Origin: Snodgrassella communis
GTDB taxonomy: Bacteria > Pseudomonadota > Gammaproteobacteria > Burkholderiales > Neisseriaceae
Direction: 5' to 3'
Length of the DNA: 64,000 nt
Assembly (NCBI RefSeq): GCF_914768045.1
Contig: NZ_CAJZCD010000001.1
Span: 62,001-126,000, forward strand
Below, in pieces: positions 1 to 10,221 of the stretch. How positions within the stretch are numbered: the stretch's first letter is position 1; every line of letters begins with the position of its first letter. A program made the position numbers and the translations under genes. Under the pieces are notes generated by a model. It worked only from the letters and a program-made list of their open reading frames with translations, ran no database searches and was not told the DNA's origin.

Positions 1-54
1 AACAAAGCCAGACATCAGTTAAAAAAATAACCCGTTTATCAGTAAAGGTATAAC

Positions 55-567
55 ATGAGCACGCCACTAATCGGCATCATTATGGGTAGTAACAGCGATT
101 ATCCAGTAATGCAACAAGCTGAACAATTTCTGCAACAATTCAGCATTCCATATGAAATACGCGTTGTTTCCGCCCATCGTACTCCGGATTTAATGTTTGA
201 ATATGCCGAAAATGCACGTGCACGCGGCCTGAAAGCAATTATTGCCGGCGCCGGAGGCGCAGCTCACCTGCCAGGCATGGTTGCTGCCAAAACCACTGTT
301 CCAGTACTGGGTGTACCTGTTCCGAGCAAATATCTCCGTGGTGAAGATTCATTATTGTCTATTGTACAAATGCCTAAAGGAGTACCTGTAGCCACATTCG
401 CTATTGGTGAAGCCGGTGCTGCCAACGCGGCTCTGTTTGCCATTTCCCTTCTGGCCAATGACAACCCCGAGCTGGCGCAGAAACTGGCTGATTTCCGTGA
501 AAACCAGAAGCAAAGCGTACTGGCCATGAATTTACCCAGCCAGCCTGATTGCCATACTTTCTTGTAG
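55..567 (+). CDS. purE: PurE, N5-carboxyaminoimidazole ribonucleotide mutase
   Basis: Moves the carboxyl group of N5-CAIR to carbon 4 to give CAIR in de novo purine synthesis; a cytosolic homo-oligomer. The 170-residue protein has the class I PurE signatures: GSNSD at residues 11-15, SAHRTP at 39-44 (the His is the catalytic acid/base in the family) and GAGGAAHLPGM at 65-75. The length is normal for the family. An AAAGG stands just before the ATG. No purK lies downstream inside the window; the gene stands alone and is followed by an AT-rich gap. Confidence 0.96.
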   Translation: MSTPLIGIIMGSNSDYPVMQQAEQFLQQFSIPYEIRVVSAHRTPDLMFEYAENARARGLKAIIAGAGGAAHLPGMVAAKTTVPVLGVPVPSKYLRGEDSLLSIVQMPKGVPVATFAIGEAGAANAALFAISLLANDNPELAQKLADFRENQKQSVLAMNLPSQPDCHTFL

Positions 568-1212
568 CCATCTTCTGAATAACAGTCCATGCCGAACTGA
601 ATTATCCTATTGCTGCTCCTATGGCATTTTATTCAGATAAAAACCTGTATAGTAATGCGTTGTCACAACACATACTCATTACCTGTTCGGATTAATTATC
701 ACATCACTACTTGTTTGCCACTCAATTGCCGAACTTTAGTGTTGAATCAATACATCTAATAAAATACAGAAGTATTAAATGTTTAAATTAACTAAAAGAA
801 TATTCATATTAATCAAATTGCAACCGATAAAATTCAAGCAATAAAAAGTATTGCTTGATTGACACAAATTTAATAGAAGATGGCTAGCGTGAAGAGATAC
901 AACAATGTGAGCAACAAGCAGCAAGTTATTTGGATAATAAAATCGCAATAATCGCTACAACCATATCCCGTCATTTAATTTAAAAACTGGCGTACAAATA
1001 TTTTACTTTTCTCAAGGTACTGTTTGAAGTAAGAATGATAAACTGGCTTATATTCTAATCGACCCCGCCAAAACTTTTATGTATATAACAATGGCAATTA
1101 CGAATTATCAAAATTTCAAATTTTTTAATTAATAATTGTTTTATTAAATCAGACAATAAGACCAAAAGAGCCCTTTCGAGCGTTTTATTCCCAGTAATTT
1201 GAAAAATGGTAG
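568..1212. other. AT-rich intergenic gap
   Basis: About 645 bases between purE and the immunity-like gene. I see no convincing gene, terminator or RNA. A short open stretch near 884-980 on the + strand vaguely resembles an IS30 helix-turn-helix but is too weak to call. Confidence 0.5.
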
Positions 1213-1566
1213 TTAATCTAGTTCTATTTTGGAAAATAAGTCTTGTATTAGAAAATTATTTTCACAGGCATTTTTAAAACCAATAATGAACTTTTCCAAT
1301 GCATCTTTATCTGATGAATATGCGCAAAACATTTCTGCTTCGGAGTCAAACTTAATGGCGTTCTTCAAATTAGGCAATTTTTCTTTTAAGAACCTTGTTG
1401 CTAAAGCTGTCCAGTCATATCCATTACCTTCAAAACCCTCTTCCTTTCTGGTTTGAAATAATTCATTTCTGTATGTACCTGCATTCAAACATACAGATAC
1501 GTTTTCGCCATTTTCCACCCAGAAAAAAGGCTGAATTGATTTCTTAAATTCATTACTCATATCCAT
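1213..1566 (-). CDS. Imm51-type immunity protein, orphan
   Basis: A 117-residue acidic soluble protein. The run of conserved features (a Leu-Asn-Ala-Gly-Thr-Tyr stretch, TRKEEGFEGNGYDW, FDSEAEMFCAYS and a C-terminal FKNACEN segment) matches what I remember of the Imm51 family, whose members protect against toxins of polymorphic and contact-dependent systems. An upstream in-frame start at 1587 exists, but a GAGG at 1573-1576 lies six bases before the ATG at 1566, so the shorter form is chosen. No toxin, VgrG or CdiA gene lies next to it: fadD and purE flank it across AT-rich gaps. It may be an orphan kept to neutralise toxins of competitors. The family call rests on motif memory only. Confidence 0.72.
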   Translation of the reverse strand: MDMSNEFKKSIQPFFWVENGENVSVCLNAGTYRNELFQTRKEEGFEGNGYDWTALATRFLKEKLPNLKNAIKFDSEAEMFCAYSSDKDALEKFIIGFKNACENNFLIQDLFSKIELD

Positions 1567-2183
1567 TGAAAACCTCAATTTCATCACACAATGTATTTTA
1601 TGTGTCTGCTCTTTTAACCATACCCATCTTTTGCATTTCTTGTTTCAAAGACGGTTAGAAAGTATAAAGGATTACTGCTAATACAGTAAATATTTCTTTC
1701 TTTATAAAAATATACGGAAATGACTCCATTCCCATAAAAATCTAAAATGCATAATTTCTAAATATAATGACCCGTTTCCATCTAATCAATTCCGAGGGAT
1801 TCTGGTATTAATACTAAGCCTTGGTATTTACAGATTAGCCATATTGAGCATATAAATATTAAAATTAGCTATCGTTACTAGGTAGTAAACTAATTACATA
1901 ATTACTTATTTTCATTTTCACTTATTACCTGTTGATAGACAAATGAGCATTATTGAATTTCAATACATTTGCTTACTCTATATTTTCATTAACTGAAATT
2001 ATAATCCAGATACGAACAGAATTTAATTCTAGTTAAATATCACAAATTTAACTCACACTGGCGCAGATTATATAAATCAACAGCACATTATTTTTTATCC
2101 ATAATTTATAGCAGAGTTATTACCATCTCATGCAAATAAAATAAACCAGTATTCCTCCCGCAGATATTATAAAGATACGGAAC
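1567..2183. other. AT-rich intergenic gap
   Basis: About 620 bases upstream of the immunity gene and downstream of fadD. Very AT-rich, with no open frame or RNA structure that I can support apart from the fadD terminator that follows. Confidence 0.5.
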
Positions 2184-2219
2184 AAAAACGGTTACTGCAT
2201 AATGGCAGTAACCGTTTTT
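2184..2219 (-). terminator. Rho-independent terminator of fadD
   Basis: A 15-base perfect inverted repeat (arms 2184-2198 and 2205-2219, six-base loop) ending in a T run on either strand. It lies 14 bases past the fadD stop. Confidence 0.9.
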
Positions 2220-2233
2220 CTGTACCTGAAAAG

Positions 2234-3898
2234 TTATTTGCTGGTGCGTAAGTCCTTGCGCAGAATCTTGCCTACCGCAGATTTAGGCAATTCAGGGCAG
2301 AATTCAATATCTTTTGGCACTTTATAACCAGTCAGATTCTGGCGACAATAAGCAATAATCTGTTCACGTGTCAGATTGGGATCGCGTTTAACCACAAATA
2401 ATTTAATCGCCTCACCACTTTTCTCATTGGGTATACCAATACAGGCTACTTCCAATACTTCGGGCATAGCGGCTACTATTTCTTCCACCTCATTCGGATA
2501 GACATTGAAACCTGATACCAATATCATGTCTTTCTTGCGGTCAACCAGACGCACATAGCCTTTGGCATCAATTTCAGCCATATCACCCGTAGCCACAAAG
2601 CCACGGCTATCCAGTACTTTAGCGGTTTCCTCCGGCCGGTTCCAGTAGCCTTTCATCACCTGCGGCCCCTGCACCCATAACTCACCCACTTCACCAATAC
2701 CCAGCACCTTACCGTTATCATCACGGATTTCAATATCCGTATTCGATACTGGCAAACCTGCCGTACCTGTATATTCAGGATTATTTAAGGGATTAGCACA
2801 CACGCCCGGGCTGGCTTCAGTCAGACCATAGGCATCGATAATTGGTACACCAGTAATAGCTTTCCACTCCTGCGCCACTATTTTCTGAGTAGCCATCCCG
2901 CCGCCCAGAACCAATTTCCATGATGCAAAGTCAATTGTTTTAAATTCCTCATTATGAATCAATGCATTAAACAGTGTATTGACTCCGCTCATTACCGTTA
3001 CCCGATTCTTCTTCAATACTTTAACCAAAGCATTGATATCACGCGGATTGGTAATCAGAATATTCTTGGAGCCGGTATTGGCAAAAATCATAATATTCAC
3101 AGTGAGTGAAAAAATATGATACAGCGGCAATGGCGTTACCACCACTTCCTCGCCCGGCGTCAGATTGGCCTTAATCCACTCCGATGCCTGCTGCATATTG
3201 GCCACAATATTGCCATGTGTCAGCATTGCCCCCTTGGAAACACCAGTTGTGCCGCCGGTATACTGCAATAATGCCAAATCTTCCAGTTCCAATGGTACTG
3301 GGGTAAAACGCTGCTTTTTCCCCAGCGCCAATGCCTGAGCAAAAGTAATCGACTGAGGAAGATGAAAAGGCTTCACCATTTTTTTAACTTTGCGCAGCAT
3401 GAAATTCACCACGCTGCCCTTTAGCCAGCCAAGCATCTCGCCCATACTGGCCACAATTACCTGTTTAACTGCTGTTTGTGCCAATACTTCAGCCACTGTA
3501 TGGGCAAAATTTTCCAGCACGATAATGGCAGTAGCACCTGAATCAATCAGTTGATGAGCCAACTCACGCGGCGTATACAGCGGGTTGACATTCACCACAA
3601 CACCACCCGCCTGCAATACACCAAATACGGTAATCGGATATTGCAACACATTCGGCATCATAATTGCTACCCGTTCACCTTTTTGCAGCTTGAGTATATT
3701 CTGCAAATAAGAAGTAAACTGATTCACATAAGTAGCAGTTTGCGTATAAGTAAGTGTTGTACCCATATTGGAAAAACTTGGCTGCGGACCAAACTTCTTT
3801 ACACTGGAGTGCAGCACGTCAATAATCGACGAATACGCACGCACATCCACCTCTGCCCGCACCCCTTCCTGATAACTATTTAACCAGATTTTTTCCAT
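2234..3898 (-). CDS. fadD: Long-chain fatty-acid--CoA ligase
   Basis: Activates fatty acids to acyl-CoA through an acyl-adenylate. The 554-residue protein carries the adenylate-forming P-loop YTGGTTGVSKGA at 213-224, a YGLTEASP core motif in the middle, the hinge region with VDRKKDMILVSGFNVYPNEVEE split over about residues 455-480, and the C-terminal catalytic lysine in KSAVGKILRKDL near residue 544. Length and domain order are those of FadD. AAGGA precedes the ATG. It is monocistronic with its own terminator. Substrate chain length cannot be read from the sequence. Confidence 0.93.
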   Translation of the reverse strand: MEKIWLNSYQEGVRAEVDVRAYSSIIDVLHSSVKKFGPQPSFSNMGTTLTYTQTATYVNQFTSYLQNILKLQKGERVAIMMPNVLQYPITVFGVLQAGGVVVNVNPLYTPRELAHQLIDSGATAIIVLENFAHTVAEVLAQTAVKQVIVASMGEMLGWLKGSVVNFMLRKVKKMVKPFHLPQSITFAQALALGKKQRFTPVPLELEDLALLQYTGGTTGVSKGAMLTHGNIVANMQQASEWIKANLTPGEEVVVTPLPLYHIFSLTVNIMIFANTGSKNILITNPRDINALVKVLKKNRVTVMSGVNTLFNALIHNEEFKTIDFASWKLVLGGGMATQKIVAQEWKAITGVPIIDAYGLTEASPGVCANPLNNPEYTGTAGLPVSNTDIEIRDDNGKVLGIGEVGELWVQGPQVMKGYWNRPEETAKVLDSRGFVATGDMAEIDAKGYVRLVDRKKDMILVSGFNVYPNEVEEIVAAMPEVLEVACIGIPNEKSGEAIKLFVVKRDPNLTREQIIAYCRQNLTGYKVPKDIEFCPELPKSAVGKILRKDLRTSK

Positions 3899-4050
3899 TA
3901 TCTTTTATCCTTCTGCAACAATACGTCTGATTTAAAAGGAAGTAAGGAAATTTCAGTCAAAACCAACTTTAAAGAAAACATCAAATCAGAACTTCAGCAT
4001 TATTGCCTGTAAGATGACTGCCTGTATCCAGACAGTCTGTTGAAATTAAA

Positions 4051-5157
4051 CTAATTATTATAAATACTGTGGCTATCAGTATCATTGATAATACCACCAC
4101 CCAGACATACCTCGCCAGCATACAGTACCGCAGATTGTCCGGGCGTTACTGCCCACTGCGGTTGATCAAACACCAGCTCGGCACAATCATCATCCAGATA
4201 GCGCAAAGTAGCCTGTGCGTCTGGCATCCGGTAACGAGTCTTGACTCCATATCGCCCCTCAGCCGGTCGCTGCAAAGTAGTGAAACTCAAATCATGCATA
4301 ATCAGGCTGTGGCTAAATAACAGTGGATGATCATGTCCCTGCACCACCACAAGCTCATTACATGGCAGATTTTTACCGGCTACGAACCACGGTTCGCCAT
4401 CTCCACCAATGCCTAAACCTTTACGCTGTCCTAGGGTGTAATACATCAGGCCTTCATGTTCACCTACCACTTTACCTTCCGGCGTTACCATTGCGCCCGG
4501 ATTGGTAGGCAGATAACGCTGTAAAAACTGTCTGAAAGGTCGCTCACCAATGAAGCAGATACCAGTGCTGTCTTTTTTCTTTGCTGTCGGCAATTGCGCC
4601 TGTTCAGCCAGCAGACGCACCTGAGATTTTTCCAGTTCGCCCAGTGGAAACAGAGCACGCTGCAACTGATAGGGTTGCAGACGATACAGAAAATAGCTCT
4701 GGTCTTTATTCTGATCCAGCCCTTTGAGCAGATAATGCACACCATCACGCACATCCTTGCGCGCATAATGTCCGGTAGCAATCAAATCCGCGCCACCGGC
4801 CAGTGCATATTCCAGAAAACACTTGAATTTAATTTCAGCATTACACAGTACATCCGGATTGGGTGTGCGCCCGGCCTGATATTCCTGCAGAAAATACGCA
4901 AAAACATTGTCTTTATACTGACCAGCAAAATTAACAATATCGATATCCATGCCAATCAAGTCGGCCACAGCTACCGCATCAAGTGAATCCTGCTTGATGG
5001 AGCAATATTCGTCATCGTTATCGTCTTCCCAGTTTTGCATGAAAACACCGCGCACATCATAACCACCCTGTCTGAGCAGCCAAGCAGTGACCGATGAATC
5101 CACACCACCGGACATACCAACAACAATACGTTGGGATAAATTTGCCTTTATATTCAT
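4051..5157 (-). CDS. mnmA: tRNA-specific 2-thiouridylase MnmA
   Basis: Puts sulfur on U34 of tRNA-Lys, -Glu and -Gln, taking sulfur from a Tus-type relay and using ATP. The PP-loop GMSGGVDSS lies at residues 14-22. The two cysteines that work in the family are present: Cys105 in DVLCNAE and Cys201 in [11 protein letters not shown]. The protein is 368 residues, normal for the family. A weak GGATG lies upstream of the chosen ATG. gltX lies upstream on the same strand, separated by 255 bases that include a large hairpin. Confidence 0.95.
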   Translation of the reverse strand: MNIKANLSQRIVVGMSGGVDSSVTAWLLRQGGYDVRGVFMQNWEDDNDDEYCSIKQDSLDAVAVADLIGMDIDIVNFAGQYKDNVFAYFLQEYQAGRTPNPDVLCNAEIKFKCFLEYALAGGADLIATGHYARKDVRDGVHYLLKGLDQNKDQSYFLYRLQPYQLQRALFPLGELEKSQVRLLAEQAQLPTAKKKDSTGICFIGERPFRQFLQRYLPTNPGAMVTPEGKVVGEHEGLMYYTLGQRKGLGIGGDGEPWFVAGKNLPCNELVVVQGHDHPLLFSHSLIMHDLSFTTLQRPAEGRYGVKTRYRMPDAQATLRYLDDDCAELVFDQPQWAVTPGQSAVLYAGEVCLGGGIINDTDSHSIYNN

Positions 5158-5332
5158 TTATATTCATCCAAAACCGGCGCAGATTGTGCCACAGCTACAG
5201 CGTAGCCACAACTTGCCGGTATCAATTAATCTTTTAGCATACTAGTCATATGCCAGCATAAACACACAATAATCATTAAAAGGAAGTATTTTTTCCTGAA
5301 AGACGGCCGGCAGAGCAGCAACAGAATAAATA

Positions 5333-5397
5333 ACACAGGCTGCCGGTACTGCAATATTTGTCCGCAGACAAATAATCACAATACCAGCAGCCTGTGC
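5333..5397 (-). terminator. Compound hairpin downstream of gltX
   Basis: Two imperfect arms (5333-5352 and 5379-5397, about three mismatches) enclose a second small hairpin with arms TTTGTC/GACAAA. It lies just after the gltX stop on the minus strand. It could end gltX transcription, but no long T run follows, so an RNA processing or stability role is also possible. Confidence 0.5.
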
Positions 5398-5412
5398 AAA
5401 TGCAAATCAGAC

Positions 5413-6801
5413 TCAATCTTGGCGCAATCGGCGCAATACTTCTTCACGCCCCAGTAACGCCAGCACTTGATCAATTGAAGGAGTTTTACCTGTACCACAT
5501 ACGGCCAGTCGTAAAGGCATACCTAATTTACCCATTTTAATATTTTCTGCTTCACAGAATGGCGCAAACAGGGCATGAATACTCTCTGCATCCCACTGTG
5601 ACAGTTGTTCTAGCTCAGTGGCAAAACGTTGCATACGTGCAGGCGCATCAGCATCCCAGTGTTTGGCTACTTCTTTCTCACTCGGAGTGGCTTTCACATA
5701 GAAATATCGGCATTCTTCGGCCAGCTGATTTAAATCCTGAGCGCGCTCCTTAACTAATGCCACCACATCGGCCAAAGCCGGCTGCTCATTAACTTCGATG
5801 CCAGACTGTACTAAACGCGGGTGTACCAGCTCAGCCAGACGGGTATTATCACTGGCTTTAATATGCTGTGCATTCAGCCACAACAACTTCTCATGGTCAA
5901 AACGGCTGGCTGAGGGACTGACATCCTTTAAGTCAAACCACTCAATAAATTGTGCCATGGTAAAGAATTCATCATCACCATGCCCCCAACCGAGCCGAGC
6001 CAGATAATTCAACAGTGCTTCTGGTAAAATACCCTGTTTGTCATAATCAACCACACTCACTGCATCACGGCGCTTACTCATTTTTGCGCCTTTTTCATTC
6101 AATATCATCGGCAAATGAGCATATTGTGGCAGCGTAGCGCCCATGGCACGCAGAATATTAATCTGTTTCGGCGTATTATTAACATGATCATCACCGCGGA
6201 TTACCTGCGTGATACCCATGTCATAATCATCTACTACGACACAGAAATTATAAGTAGGCGTACCATCGGCACGCGCAATAATCAGATCATCCAGATCCTG
6301 ATTAGCAATAGCAATATGCCCTTTAACTAAATCATCCCATGCAGTTTCACCAGTCAACGGCATTTTAAAACGTACCACCGGCTGCACCCCTTCCGGTACA
6401 GGTGGTAGCGTTTTACCTTCATCCGGGCGCCAGCGACGGTCGTACCAGAAATGTTCACCGCGTGCTTCGGCTTCCTTTCGCATGGCTTCCAGTTCTTCGC
6501 GACTGGTGTAATCATAGTAGGCATGGCCGGATGCCAACAATTCATCTAGCACTTTTGCATAGCGTTCAAAGCGTTGCGTTTGGTAAAACGGTCCTTCGTC
6601 ATAATCCAAACCAACCCAGTGCATACCATCCAGAATAGCCTGTACCGATTCCGCAGTAGAGCGCTCCAGATCCGTATCTTCAATCCGTAGCACAAATTTA
6701 CCCTGCTGTTTACGTGCAAATGCCCATGAAAACAAGGCTGTGCGCACACCGCCAATATGCAGAAAACCGGTAGGACTGGGAGCAAAACGAGTACGTATCA
6801 T
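5413..6801 (-). CDS. gltX: Glutamyl-tRNA synthetase
   Basis: Charges tRNA-Glu with glutamate. A class I synthetase: FAPSPTGFLHIGG at residues 6-18 holds the HIGH-type motif and GAKMSKRRD around 238-246 the KMSKS-type motif. The open frame extends upstream to 6867, but the conserved N-terminus starts at MIRTRFAPSP, so the start at 6801 is chosen, giving 462 residues, close to the usual length. No strong ribosome site is visible. It is divergent from ansA, with about 110 bases between the starts for both promoters. Confidence 0.95.
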   Translation of the reverse strand: MIRTRFAPSPTGFLHIGGVRTALFSWAFARKQQGKFVLRIEDTDLERSTAESVQAILDGMHWVGLDYDEGPFYQTQRFERYAKVLDELLASGHAYYDYTSREELEAMRKEAEARGEHFWYDRRWRPDEGKTLPPVPEGVQPVVRFKMPLTGETAWDDLVKGHIAIANQDLDDLIIARADGTPTYNFCVVVDDYDMGITQVIRGDDHVNNTPKQINILRAMGATLPQYAHLPMILNEKGAKMSKRRDAVSVVDYDKQGILPEALLNYLARLGWGHGDDEFFTMAQFIEWFDLKDVSPSASRFDHEKLLWLNAQHIKASDNTRLAELVHPRLVQSGIEVNEQPALADVVALVKERAQDLNQLAEECRYFYVKATPSEKEVAKHWDADAPARMQRFATELEQLSQWDAESIHALFAPFCEAENIKMGKLGMPLRLAVCGTGKTPSIDQVLALLGREEVLRRLRQD

Positions 6802-6914
6802 GATTACCATTCGGACACAGAAAACTGCTATTGTACGCGCAAGCTGGGTTAAACAAAACCCGTTCATGCTATGCTAGCATCTGCTACTTCCACTGTCAGA
6901 AACGCGATATATAC

Positions 6915-7916
6915 ATGACAACTCCGAAACATGTGGCTGTTTACTACACCGGCGGCACCATAGGTATGCAGCAAACTTCTGCCGGTCTGGCGCCTGCAAC
7001 CAACCTTGCCAGTCTGGCCACTCCTATCTTTCAGCAATACAGTCATCAGCTTCAATGTGACTGGTTTATCAGCGAACCATTAATCGATTCTTCAGCCATT
7101 ACCCTGAGCAACTGGCAGACGTGGCTTAACTGGATTGACAGCAAGGCTGCTGATTATGATGGTCTGCTTATCTTGCATGGCACCGATACCATGGCTTACA
7201 GCGCCAATATCATTGCACTGGCACGGCCACACCTCGGTATTCCTGTCATCTTTACCGGCGCCATGCTGCCGCTGGCTGCGGCTAATAGTGATGCACCACT
7301 GAATCTGCACACTGCACTGGCTGCTTTCAGCCTGTCTGATTTTACTCAGACCGCGATTGCTTTCAACGGCCAGCTCTGGCCAGCCATTGGCAGCAGTAAA
7401 ATCAGTACGGAGCAGGCAGAAGCATTTGCAAACCCGCAATTTGGCACACTGGCACAATGGTCGGCCACAACCGGCTGGTTCAACACTAATCTGCCTACCA
7501 ACTCTTCCCCGGCTGCACCAATACGCTATTGCATCAGCCCGTATGCCAGAATTCACTGTTTTATCCTTACTCCGGGTGCCAATCTTGACATGATTACCGC
7601 CAGCCTAACCCACAACCCGCCCGATGGTGTGGTTCTGCAAAGTTATGGCAATGGTAATACGCCCACTGATGCCAGCTTTCTGGCTGCAATCAGACAAATC
7701 AGCCAGCAATCCATACCTGTGTTAAATATCAGTCAAGTTTTACAGGGTTGCGCCTCCGCGGTTTATGCACAAGGACATGAGCTACGCACTGCCGGTATCA
7801 TTAATGGAGGCAGATGCAATCTGGAAACAGCGCTGGCTATTCTCACGCTGGCCGCAAGCAATCACTGGAAAAAAGAACAGATTGAAAATTTACTGCATCA
7901 GCAGCAATTAGTTTGA
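6915..7916 (+). CDS. ansA: Type I L-asparaginase
   Basis: Hydrolyses asparagine to aspartate and ammonia. Both catalytic threonine motifs are present: TGGTIGM at residues 12-18 and HGTDTMAY at 88-95. There is no signal peptide, so a cytosolic type I enzyme is likely. The open frame runs back to 6831, inside the gltX leader; the ATG at 6915 begins the conserved part and gives 333 residues. Together with the amino-acid enzymes that follow, it suits a cell that uses amino acids as carbon and nitrogen. Exact preference for Asn over Gln is not visible. Confidence 0.9.
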   Translation: MTTPKHVAVYYTGGTIGMQQTSAGLAPATNLASLATPIFQQYSHQLQCDWFISEPLIDSSAITLSNWQTWLNWIDSKAADYDGLLILHGTDTMAYSANIIALARPHLGIPVIFTGAMLPLAAANSDAPLNLHTALAAFSLSDFTQTAIAFNGQLWPAIGSSKISTEQAEAFANPQFGTLAQWSATTGWFNTNLPTNSSPAAPIRYCISPYARIHCFILTPGANLDMITASLTHNPPDGVVLQSYGNGNTPTDASFLAAIRQISQQSIPVLNISQVLQGCASAVYAQGHELRTAGIINGGRCNLETALAILTLAASNHWKKEQIENLLHQQQLV

Positions 7917-8241
7917 ATCTTTTGCCAGAGCGGGATTATTCGGCAATTTAAAAATGTTTAATCCTGCACATCTATTCACTTTAATATGCTTAATTATCAG
8001 CCATTGGCATAGATAGTACGCAATAAAAATTTAAATGGTTTATTCAAACGGCCAAGCCACTATTTATACCCGCCAACTGATTTTACTATCATTCAGTTAC
8101 AGGCTAATGGTACATGCGTAACAGACAGATAATAAAAAAATTTAACATTGCATAGCAGCTTAGTTAACAGATTAACAATATTTAATATTGATTGTGTTGA
8201 TACAGCCACCCGCTCAGGTAGAATTTTAGACATTCGTCTGT
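7917..8241. other. Intergenic region upstream of the MFS gene
   Basis: About 325 AT-rich bases. The only structure seen is the small perfect palindrome at 8176-8190, listed separately. No gene. Confidence 0.5.
8176..8190. promoter_or_regulatory. Candidate operator palindrome
   Basis: A perfect 7-1-7 palindrome, CAATATT-T-AATATTG, 51 bases before the MFS start. It has the size of a repressor site, but AT-rich palindromes occur by chance and no regulator is linked to it. Confidence 0.3.
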
Positions 8242-9486
8242 ATGAGATGTAATATAAATCTTTATTTTCAGAATAGAAAATTAAACGTGGAAGAGAATAT
8301 TGCTATTAAACAAAAGACTTATATTATTCTAGGCTCTTTTCTGGTTGCTGCATTTATTATTGGTATTGCCGGAGCTTTGCAGGCACCTACCCTCAGTCGC
8401 TATCTGGCTGAAGATGTTAAAGTCAATCCATATCAGGTAGGCTTGTTTTACTCAATAAATGCCATCGCCGGAATAGTAGTGAGTTTTCTACTGGCACAGT
8501 ATTCAGATAATAAAGGTATTCGGCGCAATATTATTTTATTTTGCTGCCTGATGGGTATCGGTAACTGCATAACATTTGCCTTCTCTCGCCAGTATCTGAT
8601 TCTGGTTACTGTTGGTATCTTTTTTTCTGCACTCACTTCGGCAGCCATGCCACAGATTTTTGCCTCTGCACGTGAATATACCGATCAGACTGGCCGCAAT
8701 GTTGTGGTATTCAATGGCATCTTACGGGCTCAATTATCGCTGGCATGGGTAATCGGCCCCCCATTATCCTTTGCACTGGCGGTAAATTACGGTTTTACTG
8801 TCATGTATCTGAGTGCTGCGGCAATGTTTTTTGTAGCCTTGCTGATTGTTTTTCTGTTTTTTCCAGCCATCAGACGCCCTGCACCTGTCAGCAAACAACA
8901 TGAGCAGAAAGAAAAAATTTTCAGTAACCGCAATGTACTTTTGCTTTTTATCGCCTCAATCAGCATGGGTACAGCCAATATGATGTATTTAATTGATATG
9001 CCGTTGTACATCGACAGTATTCTGCCCGGCTCCCCCTCCTTGCCCGGCCATTTAATGGGTATTGCTGCCGCGATTGAAATTCCGGCTATGCTGATAGCCA
9101 GTATGCTTGTGCCACGGTTTGGCAACAAGAATCTGATTTGCTTTGCTGTTATTTGCGGCATCATATTTTATATCGGTATCATCTATACCCAGAACGAAAG
9201 GATGCTGATTGCCCTGCAATTGTTCAATGGTCTTTTTATCGGTATCGTAGCCAGTATCGGCCTGATTTACTTTCAGGATTTGCTGCCAGGACGCCCTGGT
9301 GTTGCCTCTACACTGTTTAATAACTGCATGTCTTGCAGCGTTATTCTCGCGGGTATGCTACAGGGAGCAATTACCGCCAATTTTGGCCATCATGTAATAT
9401 ATGAGATTGCGCTGGCGATGATTTCTGTTTCCTTTGTTTTCTGTCTGCTTATTGGTAAATCTCCCCGTATCAAGGTGCGCTCCTGA
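8242..9486 (+). CDS. Sugar-efflux-type MFS transporter (SetA/SetB-like)
   Basis: A 414-residue inner-membrane protein with about twelve hydrophobic segments. The middle segment ILRAQLSLAWVIGPPLSFAL matches the SET family of sugar efflux pumps (E. coli SetA/SetB), which expel lactose, glucose analogues or isopropyl thiogalactoside. The natural substrate is unknown. The start is uncertain: ATG 8242 has no visible ribosome site, and a GTG at 8287 would remove 15 residues that look unlike membrane-protein N-termini. It ends 71 bases before a strong terminator and stands alone. Confidence 0.8.
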   Translation: MRCNINLYFQNRKLNVEENIAIKQKTYIILGSFLVAAFIIGIAGALQAPTLSRYLAEDVKVNPYQVGLFYSINAIAGIVVSFLLAQYSDNKGIRRNIILFCCLMGIGNCITFAFSRQYLILVTVGIFFSALTSAAMPQIFASAREYTDQTGRNVVVFNGILRAQLSLAWVIGPPLSFALAVNYGFTVMYLSAAAMFFVALLIVFLFFPAIRRPAPVSKQHEQKEKIFSNRNVLLLFIASISMGTANMMYLIDMPLYIDSILPGSPSLPGHLMGIAAAIEIPAMLIASMLVPRFGNKNLICFAVICGIIFYIGIIYTQNERMLIALQLFNGLFIGIVASIGLIYFQDLLPGRPGVASTLFNNCMSCSVILAGMLQGAITANFGHHVIYEIALAMISVSFVFCLLIGKSPRIKVRS

Positions 9487-9556
9487 ACAACTGTCAAAAG
9501 TTGCTGCACTCACATAGCATTTCCGTATCGGCATATGTTGATCTGTTATGTATCCA

Positions 9557-9585
9557 GGCTAAATCAGGGTGATTTAGCCTGTTTA
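9557..9585 (+). terminator. Rho-independent terminator of the MFS gene
   Basis: Perfect 11-base arms (9557-9567 and 9571-9581) with a three-base loop, followed by GTTT. Confidence 0.8.
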
Positions 9586-9969
9586 CCGGCGATACCCATT
9601 ACTTTCATAAAGTTAAGCCAATACAAGTACCAAGATTTAAATAACCCTTAGCTCAAGCTGCACATATAAATGTACGTATATGAATTAAGCTATCGAATTA
9701 ATTATCAGTAGCCGTTTTTAATATAATTTCAATATTTACAGTCTATAAATTATTTAATTCTATTAATGTGCTATTTTTTATATCCACGCCAAGAAAATAT
9801 TTAGTTGGATTGACAGTATAAATTTAATCCCGTAACTTGCCGGAATAATGCAATTACCCCTATTGACTGGTTCATCTGCGCCAGTTAATTTTATTATTAC
9901 AACGCGCATCATACCGATGGTATGCGTAATATGCCTGCCTACTCCTGCCTACATTTGTGGAGAGAGTTA
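9586..9969. other. AT-rich intergenic gap
   Basis: About 380 bases upstream of the small Cys-rich gene. No structure or gene that I can support; it presumably holds that gene's promoter. Confidence 0.45.
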
Positions 9970-10140
9970 ATGAATCAAACAGACATCTTCTGCCAGTGTC
10001 AAACTGGAAAATGCTCTGATGATTCCATCTGCGGCCAGTACTACAATGTAACCGGCTGCCTGTATCCGCTAACCATCGAAGACAACGTGTTTGATGAAGT
10101 ACTGGCTATACTTGAAACAGCCCCGCGTCTGGCTCAATAA
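9970..10140 (+). CDS. Small cysteine-rich protein of unknown function
   Basis: A 56-residue protein with five cysteines in the pattern CxC-x5-C-x6-C-x8-C within its first 31 residues, then an acidic helical tail. A GGAGA lies seven bases before the ATG at 9970; a longer frame from 9922 lacks such a site. Cysteine spacing like this could bind a metal or an iron-sulfur cluster, but I do not recognise a family. It ends 81 bases before the gabD-like gene on the same strand with no terminator between, so it may be cotranscribed and related to the same pathway. Confidence 0.6.
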   Translation: MNQTDIFCQCQTGKCSDDSICGQYYNVTGCLYPLTIEDNVFDEVLAILETAPRLAQ

Positions 10141-10221
10141 TATCCGGTATCTACAGGCTACCAGTACAGACTGGTTTACTGGCAGCCTATTGTGTGTGTT
10201 TCAGTTACTTTGGGAAAATCT

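Noticed and set aside
884-980. Open stretch on the + strand ending like an IS30 helix-turn-helix (IAIIATTISRHL)
   Set aside because: Only about a dozen residues look alike and neither side continues the match, unlike the relics reported.
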